Shown one piece after another: positions 37,598 through 47,907 of a DNA stretch of 64,000 nt (its first letter is position 1; each line of letters starts with the position of its first letter). Where the stretch lies: the NCBI RefSeq assembly GCF_009735645.1, contig NZ_CP032550.1, positions 1,240,001-1,304,000 on the forward strand, read 5' to 3'. The translations under genes were made by a program, and so were the position numbers. This stretch comes from Microbacterium oryzae (lineage in GTDB: Bacteria; Actinomycetota; Actinomycetes; Actinomycetales; Microbacteriaceae). The notes beneath the pieces are model-generated. The model was not told the origin of the DNA and ran no database searches. It saw only the letters and a list, made by a program, of their open reading frames with translations.

Positions 37598-37609
37598 GGG
37601 GGGGGGGGG
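37598..37609. repeat. Homopolymer of 12 G (12 C on the lipoprotein coding strand)
   Basis: Twelve consecutive G bases, ending four bases from AAGGATCACG, the lipoprotein ribosome site. Such tracts slip during replication, and their location in the 5' untranslated or promoter region could make expression variable between cells. An assembly or sequencing error in the tract length is also possible. Confidence 0.85.
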
Positions 37610-37779
37610 AGGCGCGCCTGGTGCGCGCTGCTGTTCTGCCATCGTGGCAAGTGCGCCGTCGCTCCGGCATCCGTCTGAAGGATGATGTCGCGGGAGGCGC
37701 TCTCATCCGGAAGCATCCGACATCCACCGTCCGCTGCGCCACTCGACAGAGCCGACGTCATCGAAACGTGATATCCCAG

Positions 37780-38682
37780 TCAGCGAGCGCGAGGATGACT
37801 CGTCGCGTACACGTCGCGCAGAGCGTCGACGGTGACGTGGGTGTAGATCTGCGTGGTGGCCACCGAGGAGTGCCCCAGCAGCTCCTGCACGACGCGCACA
37901 TCGGCGCCGCCCTGCAGCAGGTGCGTCGCGAACGAGTGCCGCAGCGTGTGCGGCGAGACGTGGGCGGACAGCTGCGCGCGCTCCGCCGCCGACTGGATGA
38001 CGAGCCACGCGCTCTGCCGCGACAGCGGGGCGCCGCGCGCGCCGAGGAACAGCCTCGCCGTCGCCCGGCCCTTCGCGGCGAGCTCCGGACGCACGCGCGT
38101 GACGTAGGCCGCCACCGCCGCCTGCGCGAACGAGCCGACCGGCACGATGCGCTCCTTGTCGCCCTTGCCGCGCAGGCGCAGCACGTCGCCCGCGGCGAGG
38201 TCGTCGACGTCGAGCGAGATCGCCTCCGACACGCGAGCGCCCGTCGCATAGAGCAGCTCCAGGAGTGCGCGGTCGCGAAGACCCAGCGGCTCATCCGGCG
38301 ACGGAGCGGCCAGCAGACGCTCGACCTCGTCGATCGAGAGGGCCTTCGGCAGCCGCTGCGGCTGGCGAGGGGGGCGCAGCCGCTGCGCGGGATCGTCCGG
38401 TGCGAGCCCCTCGCGCACGAGGAAGCGATGGAGACCGCGGACCGACGACTGCAGCCGCGCCAGCGACGACGCCGCTGGCTTCGGCTCCTCGGACGCGCGC
38501 GCGGCGGCGAACTCCGTCACGACCGCCGGGGTGACGGCGTCGACGTCGTTCACGCCCGCGTCCTGCAGCCATCCCGCATACCCCGCGAGATCGCGCCGGT
38601 AGGCATCGATCGTGTGGTCAGACAGCCCGCGCTCGATGGTGAGATGGCGCAGGTACGCGTCGACCGCGCGATCGAGACGCAC
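37780..38682 (-). CDS. xerD: Site-specific tyrosine recombinase XerD
   Basis: 300-residue recombinase resolving chromosome dimers at dif. N-terminal SAM-like DNA-binding domain ([20 protein letters not shown]) and catalytic domain with [10 protein letters not shown] (Arg), [12 protein letters not shown] (His, Arg), [15 protein letters not shown] (His and nucleophilic Tyr). The GTG start at 38682 lies five bases after the NUDIX stop. In the usual actinobacterial order parA follows directly; here a lipoprotein/ABC operon intervenes. Confidence 0.93.
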   Translation of the reverse strand: MRLDRAVDAYLRHLTIERGLSDHTIDAYRRDLAGYAGWLQDAGVNDVDAVTPAVVTEFAAARASEEPKPAASSLARLQSSVRGLHRFLVREGLAPDDPAQRLRPPRQPQRLPKALSIDEVERLLAAPSPDEPLGLRDRALLELLYATGARVSEAISLDVDDLAAGDVLRLRGKGDKERIVPVGSFAQAAVAAYVTRVRPELAAKGRATARLFLGARGAPLSRQSAWLVIQSAAERAQLSAHVSPHTLRHSFATHLLQGGADVRVVQELLGHSSVATTQIYTHVTVDALRDVYATSHPRAR

Positions 38683-38687
38683 GGGCG

Positions 38688-39257
38688 CTAAGCGCCGCGG
38701 AGCCGCGCCGCGGTGAGGAGGACGCCGAGCGCCGTCGTCGCGTTGCGGAACCGGCCCTCGACGACGGCGCGGATGGCCTCGTCCAGCGGCACCCACTCCA
38801 CGCGCATGTCGGCCTCCTCGCCCTCGCGATCGAAGGAGGTGCCCGTGGCGCGGAGGTCGCGGGCGAGGAAGAGGTGGATGAGCTCCGACGTGCCGCCCGG
38901 CGACAGGTGCACGGCCGTCAGCTCCTGCCAGTCCCCCGCCTCGAGGTCGGCTTCCTCCGCCAGCTCGCGCCGCGCCGCCGCCAGCGGGCTCTCCCCCTCG
39001 ACGTCGAGCAGCCCGGCCGGCAGCTCCCAGTCGCGCTCGCCGATCGGATGGCGGTACTGCTGGATGAGCAGGACCCGCTCGTCGGCATCGAGGGCGACGA
39101 TCGCCGCCGCCCCGGGGTGGGCGAGGTACTGCCGCGTCAGCTCGCCGTCGCCGTACGCGAAGCGGTCCGCGACGATGTCCCACACGATGCCGTGGAACGC
39201 CACCTCGCTCGAGAGGATGCCGACCTCGTGCGGCTCGTCGCGGAGCTCCTCCGTCAT
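38688..39257 (-). CDS. NUDIX hydrolase, ADP-ribose pyrophosphatase-like
   Basis: 189 residues. The NUDIX box appears as [20 protein letters not shown] followed by EADLEAG, with the ADP-ribose-type pattern [19 protein letters not shown] before it and ARDLRATG after. Probably hydrolyses ADP-ribose. The start shares one base with the pyrG stop (TGATG), and it is cotranscribed with pyrG and xerD, the usual actinobacterial arrangement. Confidence 0.9.
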   Translation of the reverse strand: MTEELRDEPHEVGILSSEVAFHGIVWDIVADRFAYGDGELTRQYLAHPGAAAIVALDADERVLLIQQYRHPIGERDWELPAGLLDVEGESPLAAARRELAEEADLEAGDWQELTAVHLSPGGTSELIHLFLARDLRATGTSFDREGEEADMRVEWVPLDEAIRAVVEGRFRNATTALGVLLTAARLRGA

Positions 39258-40945
39258 CAGGCGTTCTCGACGTCGAACAGCTCGCCCGCGTGGCTGCGCT
39301 CGACGGCGGCGGCGACGAGCCCGCGGAAGAGCGGGTGCGGGTCGGTCGGGCGCGAGCGCAGCTCGGGGTGAGCCTGCGTGGCGATGTAGTACGGGTGCAC
39401 GTCGCGCGGCAGCTCGACGAACTCGACGAGGTCGAGGTCGGGGTTCAGTCCGGAGAAGACGAGACCCGCCTCGGCGATCTGAGCGCGGTAGGCGTTGTTC
39501 ACCTCGTAGCGGTGACGGTGGCGCTCCTGCACCTCGGTCGCGCCGTAGAGGTCCGCGGCGAGCGACCCCTCCGCGAGGCGGGCGGGGTACAGGCCCAGGC
39601 GCATGGTGCCGCCGAGGTCGCCGCGATCGATGATGTCGACCTGCTCCGCCATCGTCGCGATGACGGGGGCGGTCGACTCGGGGTCGAACTCGGTCGACGA
39701 GGCGTCGGCGATGCCGGCCATGTCGCGGGCGTATTCGATGACCATGCACTGCAGACCGAGGCAGAGGCCCAGGGTCGGGATGCCCTGCTCGCGGGCGAAC
39801 TTCAGCGCGCCGAGCTTGCCCTCGATGCCGCGGATGCCGAAGCCGCCGGGCACGCAGATGCCGTCGAGCGAGGAGAGCTGCTCACGGGCGCCCTCGGGCG
39901 TCTCGCAGGTGTCGGAGGGGATCCAGCGGATGTTGACCTTGGTCTCCTGCGCGAAGCCGCCGGCCTTGATCGCCTCGGTGACGGAGAGGTACGCGTCGGG
40001 AAGGTCGATGTACTTGCCGACGAGGCCGATGGTCACCTCGTGCTTGGGGTTGTGCACGGCGTGGAGCACCCTCCCCCAGCGAGTCCAGTCGACGTCGCCG
40101 GCCTTCTCCGCGAGGCCCAGGCGGCGCGCGATGTACGCGTCGAGCCCCTGCTCGTTGAGCGTGGAGGGGATGTCGTAGATGCTCGGCAGGTCGACGGTGT
40201 TGACGACGCCCTCGATGTCGACATCGCACATGAGCGCGATCTTGTTGCGGTTGCCCTCGCTCACGGGGCGGTCGCTGCGGAGGACGAGCGCGTCGGGCTG
40301 GATGCCGACCTGACGGAGCGCGGCGACGGAGTGCTGCGTCGGCTTCGTCTTCTGCTCGCCGGAGGCGCCCATGAACGGCACGAGCGACACGTGCACGAAG
40401 AAGACGTTGTCGCGGCCGAGCTCGTGACGCAGCTGGCGGGCGGCCTCGAGGAAGGGCTGCGACTCGATGTCGCCGACCGTGCCGCCGACCTCGGTGATGA
40501 TGACGTCGGGGCGGGGCTCGTCCTCGGCCTGCAGGCGCATGCGCCGCTTGATCTCGTCGGTGATGTGCGGGATGACCTGCACGGTGTCGCCGAGGTACTC
40601 GCCGCGACGCTCGCGCGCGATGACCTGGGAGTAGATCTGGCCGGTGGTGACGTTCGCCGCCTCGGACAGGTTGATGTCGAGGAACCGCTCGTAGTGCCCG
40701 ATGTCGAGGTCGGTCTCGGCGCCGTCGTCGGTCACGAAGACCTCGCCGTGCTGGAAGGGGTTCATCGTCCCCGGGTCCACGTTGAGATAGGGGTCGAGCT
40801 TCTGCATCACGACGTGCAGGCCGCGTGCGGTCAGGAGGTTTCCGAGACTCGCGGCGGTGAGCCCCTTGCCGAGCGAGGAGACGACACCGCCCGTCACGAA
40901 GATCTGCTTGGTGGTGTCGTCGCGCCGTGCCTCAGAAGTCTGCAT
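39257..40945 (-). CDS. pyrG: CTP synthase
   Basis: 562-residue amidotransferase making CTP from UTP, ATP and glutamine. Synthase domain P-loop [15 protein letters not shown] (about 21-35), Mg/UTP motifs such as [13 protein letters not shown] and GGTVGDIE, and a C-terminal glutaminase with catalytic Cys in [14 protein letters not shown] and His-Glu in HPELRSRP. The ATG at 40945 gives a protein of standard length; a GTG one codon upstream is possible. TAGGAT 11 bases before the ATG implies a very short or absent leader. Confidence 0.96.
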   Translation of the reverse strand: MQTSEARRDDTTKQIFVTGGVVSSLGKGLTAASLGNLLTARGLHVVMQKLDPYLNVDPGTMNPFQHGEVFVTDDGAETDLDIGHYERFLDINLSEAANVTTGQIYSQVIARERRGEYLGDTVQVIPHITDEIKRRMRLQAEDEPRPDVIITEVGGTVGDIESQPFLEAARQLRHELGRDNVFFVHVSLVPFMGASGEQKTKPTQHSVAALRQVGIQPDALVLRSDRPVSEGNRNKIALMCDVDIEGVVNTVDLPSIYDIPSTLNEQGLDAYIARRLGLAEKAGDVDWTRWGRVLHAVHNPKHEVTIGLVGKYIDLPDAYLSVTEAIKAGGFAQETKVNIRWIPSDTCETPEGAREQLSSLDGICVPGGFGIRGIEGKLGALKFAREQGIPTLGLCLGLQCMVIEYARDMAGIADASSTEFDPESTAPVIATMAEQVDIIDRGDLGGTMRLGLYPARLAEGSLAADLYGATEVQERHRHRYEVNNAYRAQIAEAGLVFSGLNPDLDLVEFVELPRDVHPYYIATQAHPELRSRPTDPHPLFRGLVAAAVERSHAGELFDVENA

Positions 40946-40956
40946 CACGGGCTTCG

Positions 40957-40962
40957 ATCCTA
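40957..40962 (-). promoter_or_regulatory. Probable -10 element of pyrG
   Basis: TAGGAT on the minus strand (part of TGTTAGGAT), with no clear Shine-Dalgarno between it and the start, so transcription would begin four to five bases before the start codon. Confidence 0.5.
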
Positions 40963-41168
40963 ACAGTGCGAGGTCGGCAGGGGCTGTGCTGCTCGCAGAC
41001 TGCTCACAGCGGCGGATGCCTGTGCGGCTCCGGGGCCATCGTGTCACGTCGCGGGATGTCTGGGGCGACTTCTCAGCAGGTCGTGACGTCTCCACCGGCC
41101 GTTGGGCGTGCGCGTGTGGCATCCTTTCCTCGGTCCTGCTCACGGGGGGTGGGCGATGCGGCAAGGAT

Positions 41169-41193
41169 CTCGCGAGGACACGCTCCTCGCGAG
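41169..41193 (+). promoter_or_regulatory. Stem-loop in the leader of the GH26-like gene
   Basis: Perfect 10-bp stem CTCGCGAGGA/TCCTCGCGAG with a five-base loop, ending 18 bases before the start codon and just upstream of GAAGGAC, the likely ribosome site. It could affect mRNA stability or translation; it has no T-run. Regulatory role is inference. Confidence 0.4.
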
Positions 41194-41211
41194 ACCGGAA
41201 GAAGGACGAAC

Positions 41212-42492
41212 ATGCGCTCCATGCGGCGTGCCCTGCGGACCCTGACGATGCTCATCACGGGCATCGCGCTCCTGACCGGGACACTCGCCGGCGGCTCGCC
41301 TGCCATGGCGGGCTCGGGCGGAGCGTCCCTGACCCTCTCACCCGCGTCCGGCCCGGTCGGCTCGGCCGTCACCGTGACCGGCACGGGCATGGCCAAGAAG
41401 ACCGCGGGGACCCTCACCGCCGGGAGCGAGCGCGTCGCGTTCACCACCAGCGCCTCGGGCTACTTCGCCTCGAGCATCGTGATCCCCTCGACCAGCAGCG
41501 CCACCGTCGACATCGTTGCGACGGCCGGAGCCAGCCGGGCGTCGGCTTCATTCACGGTGACGTACAGCCCCGCCTCGACCTCGACGCCAGACACGTCGAC
41601 GTCGAGCCCGGCCCCGACGGCACCGGCGACCAGCTCGGCGCGGCTCCGGTTCGGTGTCGCGACTCCGGGCGGCGCCCAGGCGAACGCCGAGCTCGACGCC
41701 GTCGCGTCGCTGGCGGGCGAGAGCCCCTCGATCGTGCTGTCGTACGACGACTTCGGGCAGCCCGCTCCGATCGCCGACCTCGACAGCGTCGCTGCTCGAG
41801 GAGCGACGAGCCTCATCACGTGGGAGCCGTGGCGATGGGGAGACGGCGTCTCCCAGCCGGCGTACTCCAACGCCCGGATCGCGGCGGGCGAGTACGACGC
41901 GTACCTGCGCCAGTGGGGCGCCGCCCTGGCCGGCTGGGGCAAGCCCGTGTACCTGCGCTATGCGCACGAGATGAATGGCGACTGGTACCCCTGGTCCGAC
42001 GGCGCGAACGGCAACGCTCCCGGCTCGTACGTCGCCGCCTGGCAGCACGTGCACGATGTCGTCGAGAGCCAGGGGGCGACGAACGTGCAGTGGGTGTGGA
42101 GCCCGAACATCCCCTACGCCGGCTCCACCCCGCTCTCGAGCCTGTACCCGGGAGCGTCGTACGTGGACGTCGTGGCGCTCGACGCCTATAACTGGGGAAC
42201 CGCCGTGGCGTGGAGCACCTGGACCGCCCCCTCGGCCCTGTTCGGCGACGGTCTCGCCCAGGTGCGCGCGCTCGCCCCGGGCAAGCCCGTCCTCATCGCC
42301 GAGACCGGGTCCGCCGAAGCGGGCGGCTCGAAGGCCGACTGGAACAGGGCGCTCGTGTCCTATCTGAACGACCAGAGCGACGTCGTCGGCTTCGTCTGGT
42401 TCCACCAGAACAAGGAGGTCGACTGGCGCATCGACAGCTCCGCGACCTCCGCCGCCGCCCTCGCGGGCGCGCTCGCGCAGCGACGGGGCTGA
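41212..42492 (+). CDS. Secreted GH26-like glycoside hydrolase with N-terminal Ig-like domain
   Basis: 426 residues. A Sec signal peptide (MRSMRRALR then a hydrophobic core, cleavage near AMA) is followed by an IPT/TIG-like beta domain (about 38-125, [20 protein letters not shown]), a Thr/Ser/Pro linker (about 126-145) and a glycosidase barrel (about 146-426). The barrel shows the GH26 pattern: acid/base Glu in [12 protein letters not shown] and candidate nucleophile Glu in LIAETGS. Activity on mannan or a related beta-glucan is inferred. It sits alone, divergent from pyrG, and its 3' end abuts the convergent DUF2207 gene. Confidence 0.87.
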   Translation: MRSMRRALRTLTMLITGIALLTGTLAGGSPAMAGSGGASLTLSPASGPVGSAVTVTGTGMAKKTAGTLTAGSERVAFTTSASGYFASSIVIPSTSSATVDIVATAGASRASASFTVTYSPASTSTPDTSTSSPAPTAPATSSARLRFGVATPGGAQANAELDAVASLAGESPSIVLSYDDFGQPAPIADLDSVAARGATSLITWEPWRWGDGVSQPAYSNARIAAGEYDAYLRQWGAALAGWGKPVYLRYAHEMNGDWYPWSDGANGNAPGSYVAAWQHVHDVVESQGATNVQWVWSPNIPYAGSTPLSSLYPGASYVDVVALDAYNWGTAVAWSTWTAPSALFGDGLAQVRALAPGKPVLIAETGSAEAGGSKADWNRALVSYLNDQSDVVGFVWFHQNKEVDWRIDSSATSAAALAGALAQRRG

Positions 42493-42494
42493 CG

Positions 42495-45266
42495 TCACCG
42501 CTTCCGAGTGGCGACGAGCGACCAGACCGCGGCCGCGAGGTTCGCGAGCAGCAGCACACCGGGCCAGATGAAGAACCACTCCTCCCCCGACGCGTCGGCC
42601 GTCATCCAGACGAACAGCACCAGCTGCGTGACGGCAAGCGCGGGAGCGAGCCAGCGCGCGGCGTCGCGGCCGAGCCCCGGGCGCAGACGACGGCCCCCGA
42701 AGACGCCGATGAGGGCCGCGGCGAGAGCGACGACGCCCGTTCCCACCGTCAGGATCGGCGGGGTCGCCTGCCACAGGGCGTGGCGGATCCACGGCCCACG
42801 GCCATCCGATGAGAACGCGCCCTCGTCGAACCGCAGCTGCACCCCGGCCATCCCCTGTGACAGCCAGAACCACTGGTCGTCGTCGGCGGCGAGCGCGGTG
42901 CGGTAGACGACGGCGTCGTCGTCCTCGGTCGCCTCGAGCAGCGGCGGGTCGTCCTCGGACGTCCACGACGGCGCGTCGAGGGGCTCGACCGCCTCGGCGT
43001 CGGCGGCGATGTCCTGCGGCACCCGCAGCGCGAACGACACGCGCTCGACGTCCACGTCGACGCCCGACCAGTTCCAGTCCCAGTCGGGCGTGAGGGCGGT
43101 CCAGGTGACCGCGTCGCGCCATCCGTCGGCGGTGCGGATGGCCGCGGCCGCATCGGCGAGACGGTACCGCACCACGACGTCGTGCTCCCCCGGCCAGTCG
43201 TCGGCGAGCTCCGTCCGCAGGTACGCCTTCCCGTGACGGCGGCCGGTCTCGAAGGGGACCTCCGCCCCGTCGACCTCGACGGTCGTGACCTCGAGCTCCT
43301 GGCGGGACCCGTCGGGTCGATCACGCCACTCCCGCAGCAGCTGCGGGACCTCGTGGCGATCCTCGACCACCATCTCCAGCCGCTCCTCGACCTCCACCGC
43401 GAGGCCGCCGTCCGCCGTCGGGATGAGCTCGCCGGTCGCGTCGAAGGCCCGCACGAACGCGCCGTAGTCGCCGGCGAGGTCGGCGTCGAAGATCGAGTCG
43501 TCGGCGGTCTCGACCGTGGGCGACGCCACGGTGTTCGCGAGCAGGATGGCCACGAGCGGCGCGAGGATCGCGACCGCACGGATCGCGAGGCGGCCGCCGG
43601 TCAGAAGCGTCGGGTCGCTCGCGGCGGTGCGCGGCACGCCGGCGTCGTCGAGGGCGCGCTCGACGATGCGTCGCCCATCCCGCGCCCCGGCGAACAGGAC
43701 GACGTAGGGCAGCAGCGGATCGCGCAGCGTGGTCTGCTCCGCCGTGCGCGCCTGCTCGATGTACTGCCGCAGCCCCAGCAGGTGCTCGCGGGCGAAGGCG
43801 CCGCGGCGGGTGAGGGGGAAGGCCGAGGTCGCGATGGCGATCACGACGACCGAGAGGATGGCGGTGGCCGCGACGATCGCGAGCGGCCACCAGTAGACGG
43901 ACAGCGGCATCTGGTGGGACAGCTGCCGCGCGAGGCCGATCTGCAGGACCGGCAGGGCGACGGCCGCACCGAGGAAGCCATCGCGGACGACGCCGGCGGT
44001 CGACCGTCGGAGGCCGCGCTGCCGTTGCTCGCGTCGCTCGGGAGCCGCCCGGAAGCGCAGCCGCGCGGCGGCGACATCTCCCACGCGCCCTGCGCGATGC
44101 AGCTCGCGGAGGAGCTTCGGCCGGGCGCTGCGATCGCGCTGGTACGCCGCGATCGCGCGAACGAGAGCCGCGACGCGCCATCCGCCCCAGAGGTGGCTCG
44201 CCAGTGCGGGCGACACGTCGGGCTGCGGCCCGTATTGCGCCACGTACCAGAGGCGGCCGCGGGCATCGGCCCAGGCCACCGCTCGCGCGGCGAGGGCGAG
44301 GAGGAGCACCGCCCCGGACACCAGCAGCGGCAGGAACGGACCGACCACCATCACCCAGTAGAGCGGCGTGTGCGGGGGCATCGCGAAGGTGCCGGGCGCG
44401 AAGTTCAGGGCGAGCCGGAACGACGCGTAGGGCGGCATGGTCTGGTCGTTCGTCGCGGAATAGGTGACGGCGTCGACCGTCTCGCTGTCGGGCTCGAGCG
44501 CGACGTCGGTGCTCAGCAGCAGCCAGGCCAGCGAGGCGCGGGGCTGGCGCAGCAGCGCGTCGTCGAGGTCGCGAGGCAGCGTCACGCTGATGCGCTTGTC
44601 GAGCGTGCCCTGCGCCCATTCCGCACCCAGTGCGTCCCAGTCGAGCGTCTGCTGCCAGCGCCCGGTCGACTCGTCGTACACGTCGGCTGCCACGTCGTGC
44701 AGCGTGTAGCGGAGGAGCACGTCGTGGTCGCCGCCGAGACGCTCGCCCGCGGCGATGGCGAAGGTCGTGCGGGTGGCGGAGTCCGCGACCGTGACGTCCG
44801 CGGGCGAGCCGTCCAGGGTCGCCTCGACCAGTTCCGGCCGCAGGTCGTGACCGTGCAGCTCGGTGACGAGGGTGCGCTCGATGCCGTCCAGGTCGACGCC
44901 GTCGGGGAAGAACGCCTGCACGCGCTCCTCGACCTCGAGCTCCAGGCGACCGTCGCCGGTCCGCTGCACCTCGTAGTCCGCTGCGAACGAGCGTGCGATC
45001 CACGACTCGCCCGCGTCCTCTGCGCTCGAGTAGTAGTCGTCGAGCTCGAGCGGCGCGTTCACGACCGGGCCGACGAGCAGCAGCAGCCCGACGAGAGCCA
45101 CGGCGGTCCAGATCGCGCGCATGCCCCAGCGGGCGGCGCGACTGCCACGAGCGCGCGAGCGCGCCTCGAACCGCAGCAATTGCGCGGACAGCCACCGGTA
45201 CAGCGGCGTCTGCCGACGCGGTTCCAGACGCACGGCGTCGTCGGGAACCGCCCCTCCGCCGCTCAT
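42495..45266 (-). CDS. Large membrane protein with two DUF2207-like extracellular domains
   Basis: 923 residues. After a first helix (about 50-70) comes an outside domain with EVQRTGDGRLELEVEERVQA and DHDVLLRYTLHD. Two helices and a cytoplasmic part follow, then helices near 440-480, another helix near 575, and a second outside domain with AFDATGELIPTADGGLAVEV and EHDVVVRYRLAD. Two final helices precede VWSLVATRKR. The repeated motifs indicate an internal duplication of a DUF2207-type module. Function unknown, probably cell-envelope. The start overlaps the recN stop (ATGA). Confidence 0.8.
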   Translation of the reverse strand: MSGGGAVPDDAVRLEPRRQTPLYRWLSAQLLRFEARSRARGSRAARWGMRAIWTAVALVGLLLLVGPVVNAPLELDDYYSSAEDAGESWIARSFAADYEVQRTGDGRLELEVEERVQAFFPDGVDLDGIERTLVTELHGHDLRPELVEATLDGSPADVTVADSATRTTFAIAAGERLGGDHDVLLRYTLHDVAADVYDESTGRWQQTLDWDALGAEWAQGTLDKRISVTLPRDLDDALLRQPRASLAWLLLSTDVALEPDSETVDAVTYSATNDQTMPPYASFRLALNFAPGTFAMPPHTPLYWVMVVGPFLPLLVSGAVLLLALAARAVAWADARGRLWYVAQYGPQPDVSPALASHLWGGWRVAALVRAIAAYQRDRSARPKLLRELHRAGRVGDVAAARLRFRAAPERREQRQRGLRRSTAGVVRDGFLGAAVALPVLQIGLARQLSHQMPLSVYWWPLAIVAATAILSVVVIAIATSAFPLTRRGAFAREHLLGLRQYIEQARTAEQTTLRDPLLPYVVLFAGARDGRRIVERALDDAGVPRTAASDPTLLTGGRLAIRAVAILAPLVAILLANTVASPTVETADDSIFDADLAGDYGAFVRAFDATGELIPTADGGLAVEVEERLEMVVEDRHEVPQLLREWRDRPDGSRQELEVTTVEVDGAEVPFETGRRHGKAYLRTELADDWPGEHDVVVRYRLADAAAAIRTADGWRDAVTWTALTPDWDWNWSGVDVDVERVSFALRVPQDIAADAEAVEPLDAPSWTSEDDPPLLEATEDDDAVVYRTALAADDDQWFWLSQGMAGVQLRFDEGAFSSDGRGPWIRHALWQATPPILTVGTGVVALAAALIGVFGGRRLRPGLGRDAARWLAPALAVTQLVLFVWMTADASGEEWFFIWPGVLLLANLAAAVWSLVATRKR

Positions 45267-46954
45267 GCAGTCGCGTGCGCGAGGTCCAGCAGCTCCCGAG
45301 CGTGCGTGAGCGCCGCGTCGGAGTCGGTCAGCCCCGAGAGCAGCCGCGCCATCTCCGCTTCGCGGGCGGAGCCATCCAGCCGCTGGACGCTCGAGCGCGT
45401 CACCGACCCGTCATTCGCCTTCACGACGCTGAGGTGGTTGCCGGCGAAGGCCGCGACCTGCGCGAGGTGCGTGACGGCGATCACCTGGGACGACTGCGCG
45501 AGGCGCGCGAGGCGCTTGCCGACCTCGATCGCCGCGGCGCCGCCGATGCCCGCGTCGACCTCGTCGAACACGAAGGTGGGCACCGGGTCGGTCTCGGCGA
45601 TGACGACCTCGATCGCCAGCATCACGCGGCTGAGCTCGCCACCCGACGCGCCGCGCGCGACCGACCGCGGCTCGGCTCCCGGGTGCGGGGCGAGCAGGAA
45701 GGCCACGTCGTCGCGCCCCGCCGCGCTCTCCTGCCCCGCGCTCACCTCGACGACCAGGCGCGCGTCGGGCATCGCCAGCGCGTGCAGCTCGGCCGTGACG
45801 GCGGTGCCGAGGCGGGTCGCCGCCTCCGTGCGCGCCGCGGTGAGCTGGTCGGCGGCCTCGTCGAGCTCGGCACGCGACTCCTCGCGCTGCGCGGACAGTC
45901 GCTCGATGCGGTCGCCGTCGTCGTCGAGCTCCGCGAGGCGCGCGGAGCCCGTCTCGAGGAGGGCGATCGCGGCATCCAGCGTGCCGTGCGCGCGGACGAG
46001 ACCGCCGAGCACCGCGCGGCGCTCCTCCACGGCCGCGAGCTCCTGCGGGCCGGTCTCGTCGAGGTCGGCGAGGAAGCCCGACAGCTCGACAGCGAGGTCG
46101 GCGGCCCGGTAGCCGAGGTCGGCGAGCTGCTCGGCGATGCCGTCGAGTGCGGGGTCACCCGCGCGCTCGAGAGCCCGGCGCGCCTCGCCGAGGAGGCCCG
46201 AGACGTCGGCCGCGCCCTCCTCGCTCGAGAGCGACTCCCGGGCGAGAGCTGCCGCCGTGCGCAGCTCCTCGGCGTTCGCGAGGCGCTCGGCGCGCTCGGC
46301 GAGCTGCGCGTCCTCGCCGGGCTCCGGAGCGGCCTCCTCGATCTCGGCGAGCGTCGCGCGCAGCGTCTCCGCCTCGGTCTGACGCGCGGTGCGCTCGGCC
46401 CTGAGGGTGTGCAGCTCCTGCTCCAGGTCGCGGTGCGCGTGCCACGCCGAGCGATAGCGGTCGAGCGCCTCGCGCACCGGGGTGCCGGCGAAGCGGTCGA
46501 GGGCGTCGCGCTGCGCGGTGGCGGATCGCAGCCGCAGCTGATCGGTCTGCCCGTGCACGACGACGAGCGCATCGGCGAGGTCCGCCAGCACACCGGCGGG
46601 CGCCGCGCGTCCGCCGACGCTCGCGCGACTGCGTCCCTCCGCCGCGAGGGTGCGGGAGAGGTAGAGCTCGGCCCTGCCCTCGCCGATCGGCTCGAGGTCG
46701 CCGCCGGCCTCGCGCACGCGCTCGGCGACGGGACCCTCCTCCGGCACCACCCAGACGCCCTCGACGACCGCCTGGGACGCCCCCGCACGCACGGCGCCGG
46801 AGTCGGCACGCTGGCCGAGCAGGAGGCCGAGACCGGTGACGACCATCGTCTTGCCCGCGCCGGTCTCGCCCGTGATCGCGGTGAAGCCCGCGCCCATGGG
46901 CAGCGTCGCCTCTGCGATGACGCCGAGATCGCGCAGGCGCATCTCCTCGATCAC
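45263..46954 (-). CDS. recN: DNA repair protein RecN
   Basis: 563-residue SMC-like ATPase for double-strand-break repair. Walker A GETGAGKT (29-36), a coiled-coil middle, ABC signature GGELSRVMLAIE and Walker B TFVFDEVDAGIGG, with the D-loop and VTHLAQVAAFA. The GTG start at 46954 overlaps the nadK stop (GTGA). Belongs to the TPR-HAD-tlyA-nadK-recN operon. Confidence 0.95.
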   Translation of the reverse strand: MIEEMRLRDLGVIAEATLPMGAGFTAITGETGAGKTMVVTGLGLLLGQRADSGAVRAGASQAVVEGVWVVPEEGPVAERVREAGGDLEPIGEGRAELYLSRTLAAEGRSRASVGGRAAPAGVLADLADALVVVHGQTDQLRLRSATAQRDALDRFAGTPVREALDRYRSAWHAHRDLEQELHTLRAERTARQTEAETLRATLAEIEEAAPEPGEDAQLAERAERLANAEELRTAAALARESLSSEEGAADVSGLLGEARRALERAGDPALDGIAEQLADLGYRAADLAVELSGFLADLDETGPQELAAVEERRAVLGGLVRAHGTLDAAIALLETGSARLAELDDDGDRIERLSAQREESRAELDEAADQLTAARTEAATRLGTAVTAELHALAMPDARLVVEVSAGQESAAGRDDVAFLLAPHPGAEPRSVARGASGGELSRVMLAIEVVIAETDPVPTFVFDEVDAGIGGAAAIEVGKRLARLAQSSQVIAVTHLAQVAAFAGNHLSVVKANDGSVTRSSVQRLDGSAREAEMARLLSGLTDSDAALTHARELLDLAHATA

Positions 46955-47907
46955 TCGCGCTCCCCCAGCGTCGGCAGGGTGATCGCCTCGGTGGGGCTGT
47001 GCTCGCTCGGCCCGCGCCATCCCTCGGTGGGCAGCTTGAACTTGCGCACGAGCCGGTCGGTGAACGCGGCCGGGTGCAGCCGCGCGAGGCGGACGGGCTT
47101 CGGCGAGCGGCGCACGACCACGCGCGCGCCGGGCGGCAGCGGGTGGGAGCGCCGCCCGTCGCACCAGAGCACGCCGTTGCCGGCCGAGTCCGCCTTCAGC
47201 TCGACCGCCACGGCGTGGTCGGGCCCCACCACGAGCGGCTTCGAGAACAGGGTGTGGGCGGACAGCGGCGCGACCGCGATGGCCTGCACGGTCGGCCAGA
47301 TGACGGGGCCGCCGGCCGAGAAGTTGTAGGCGGTCGACCCGGTCGGGGTCGCGACGACGACGCCGTCCGCGCCGTACGCCGTGAGCGGCCGCCGGTCGAC
47401 CTCGATGATGACCTCGATCATCCGCTCGCGCTGGTCCTTCTCGATCGCGGCCTCGTTGAGGGCCCACGTCTCGTACACGACGCGGTCGTCGTCGTCCTTC
47501 ACGATCACCGACAGCGCGAGGCGCTCCTCGACGGCGTAGTCGCCGATGATCGCGCGGTGCACGGCCTCATCCATGTCGTCGCGCTCGATCTCCGCGAGGA
47601 AGCCGACGTGCCCCATGTTGACGCCGAGGACCGGCGCGCTGCCGCCGCGCACGAGCTCCGCGGCACGGAGGATCGTGCCGTCGCCGCCGAGGACGATCGC
47701 GATGTCGATGTCGGCCAGCGGGATGTCCTCGCCCAGCGCCGGCACGTCGCCGAGAACGGGTGCGATCGCGGAGAGCTCCGCGCGATCAGCGGGCGCGAGC
47801 ACCGCGACGGCGCCTTCGCTGCGCACGGCGTTCACCACGCGCACGGCCGCGGCCACGGTCTCCTCGCGGAAGGCGTGAGCGACGATCAGGATCCTGCGCT
47901 CGCTCAT
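46951..47907 (-). CDS. nadK: NAD kinase
   Basis: 318-residue enzyme phosphorylating NAD+ to NADP+. Motifs: VLGGDGTILRAAEL (GGDG), the NE/D motif WALNEAAIEKD, TPTGSTAYNFSAGGPVI, and IAVAPLSAHTLFSKPLV. Start ATG at 47907 overlaps the tlyA stop (ATGA). Sits between tlyA and recN, as is typical in actinobacteria. Confidence 0.96.
   Translation of the reverse strand: MSERRILIVAHAFREETVAAAVRVVNAVRSEGAVAVLAPADRAELSAIAPVLGDVPALGEDIPLADIDIAIVLGGDGTILRAAELVRGGSAPVLGVNMGHVGFLAEIERDDMDEAVHRAIIGDYAVEERLALSVIVKDDDDRVVYETWALNEAAIEKDQRERMIEVIIEVDRRPLTAYGADGVVVATPTGSTAYNFSAGGPVIWPTVQAIAVAPLSAHTLFSKPLVVGPDHAVAVELKADSAGNGVLWCDGRRSHPLPPGARVVVRRSPKPVRLARLHPAAFTDRLVRKFKLPTEGWRGPSEHSPTEAITLPTLGERE

Noticed and set aside
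37780..38682. Phage or island integrase
   Set aside because: Length, motifs and placement behind pyrG and NUDIX fit housekeeping XerD; no att repeats or phage genes are nearby.
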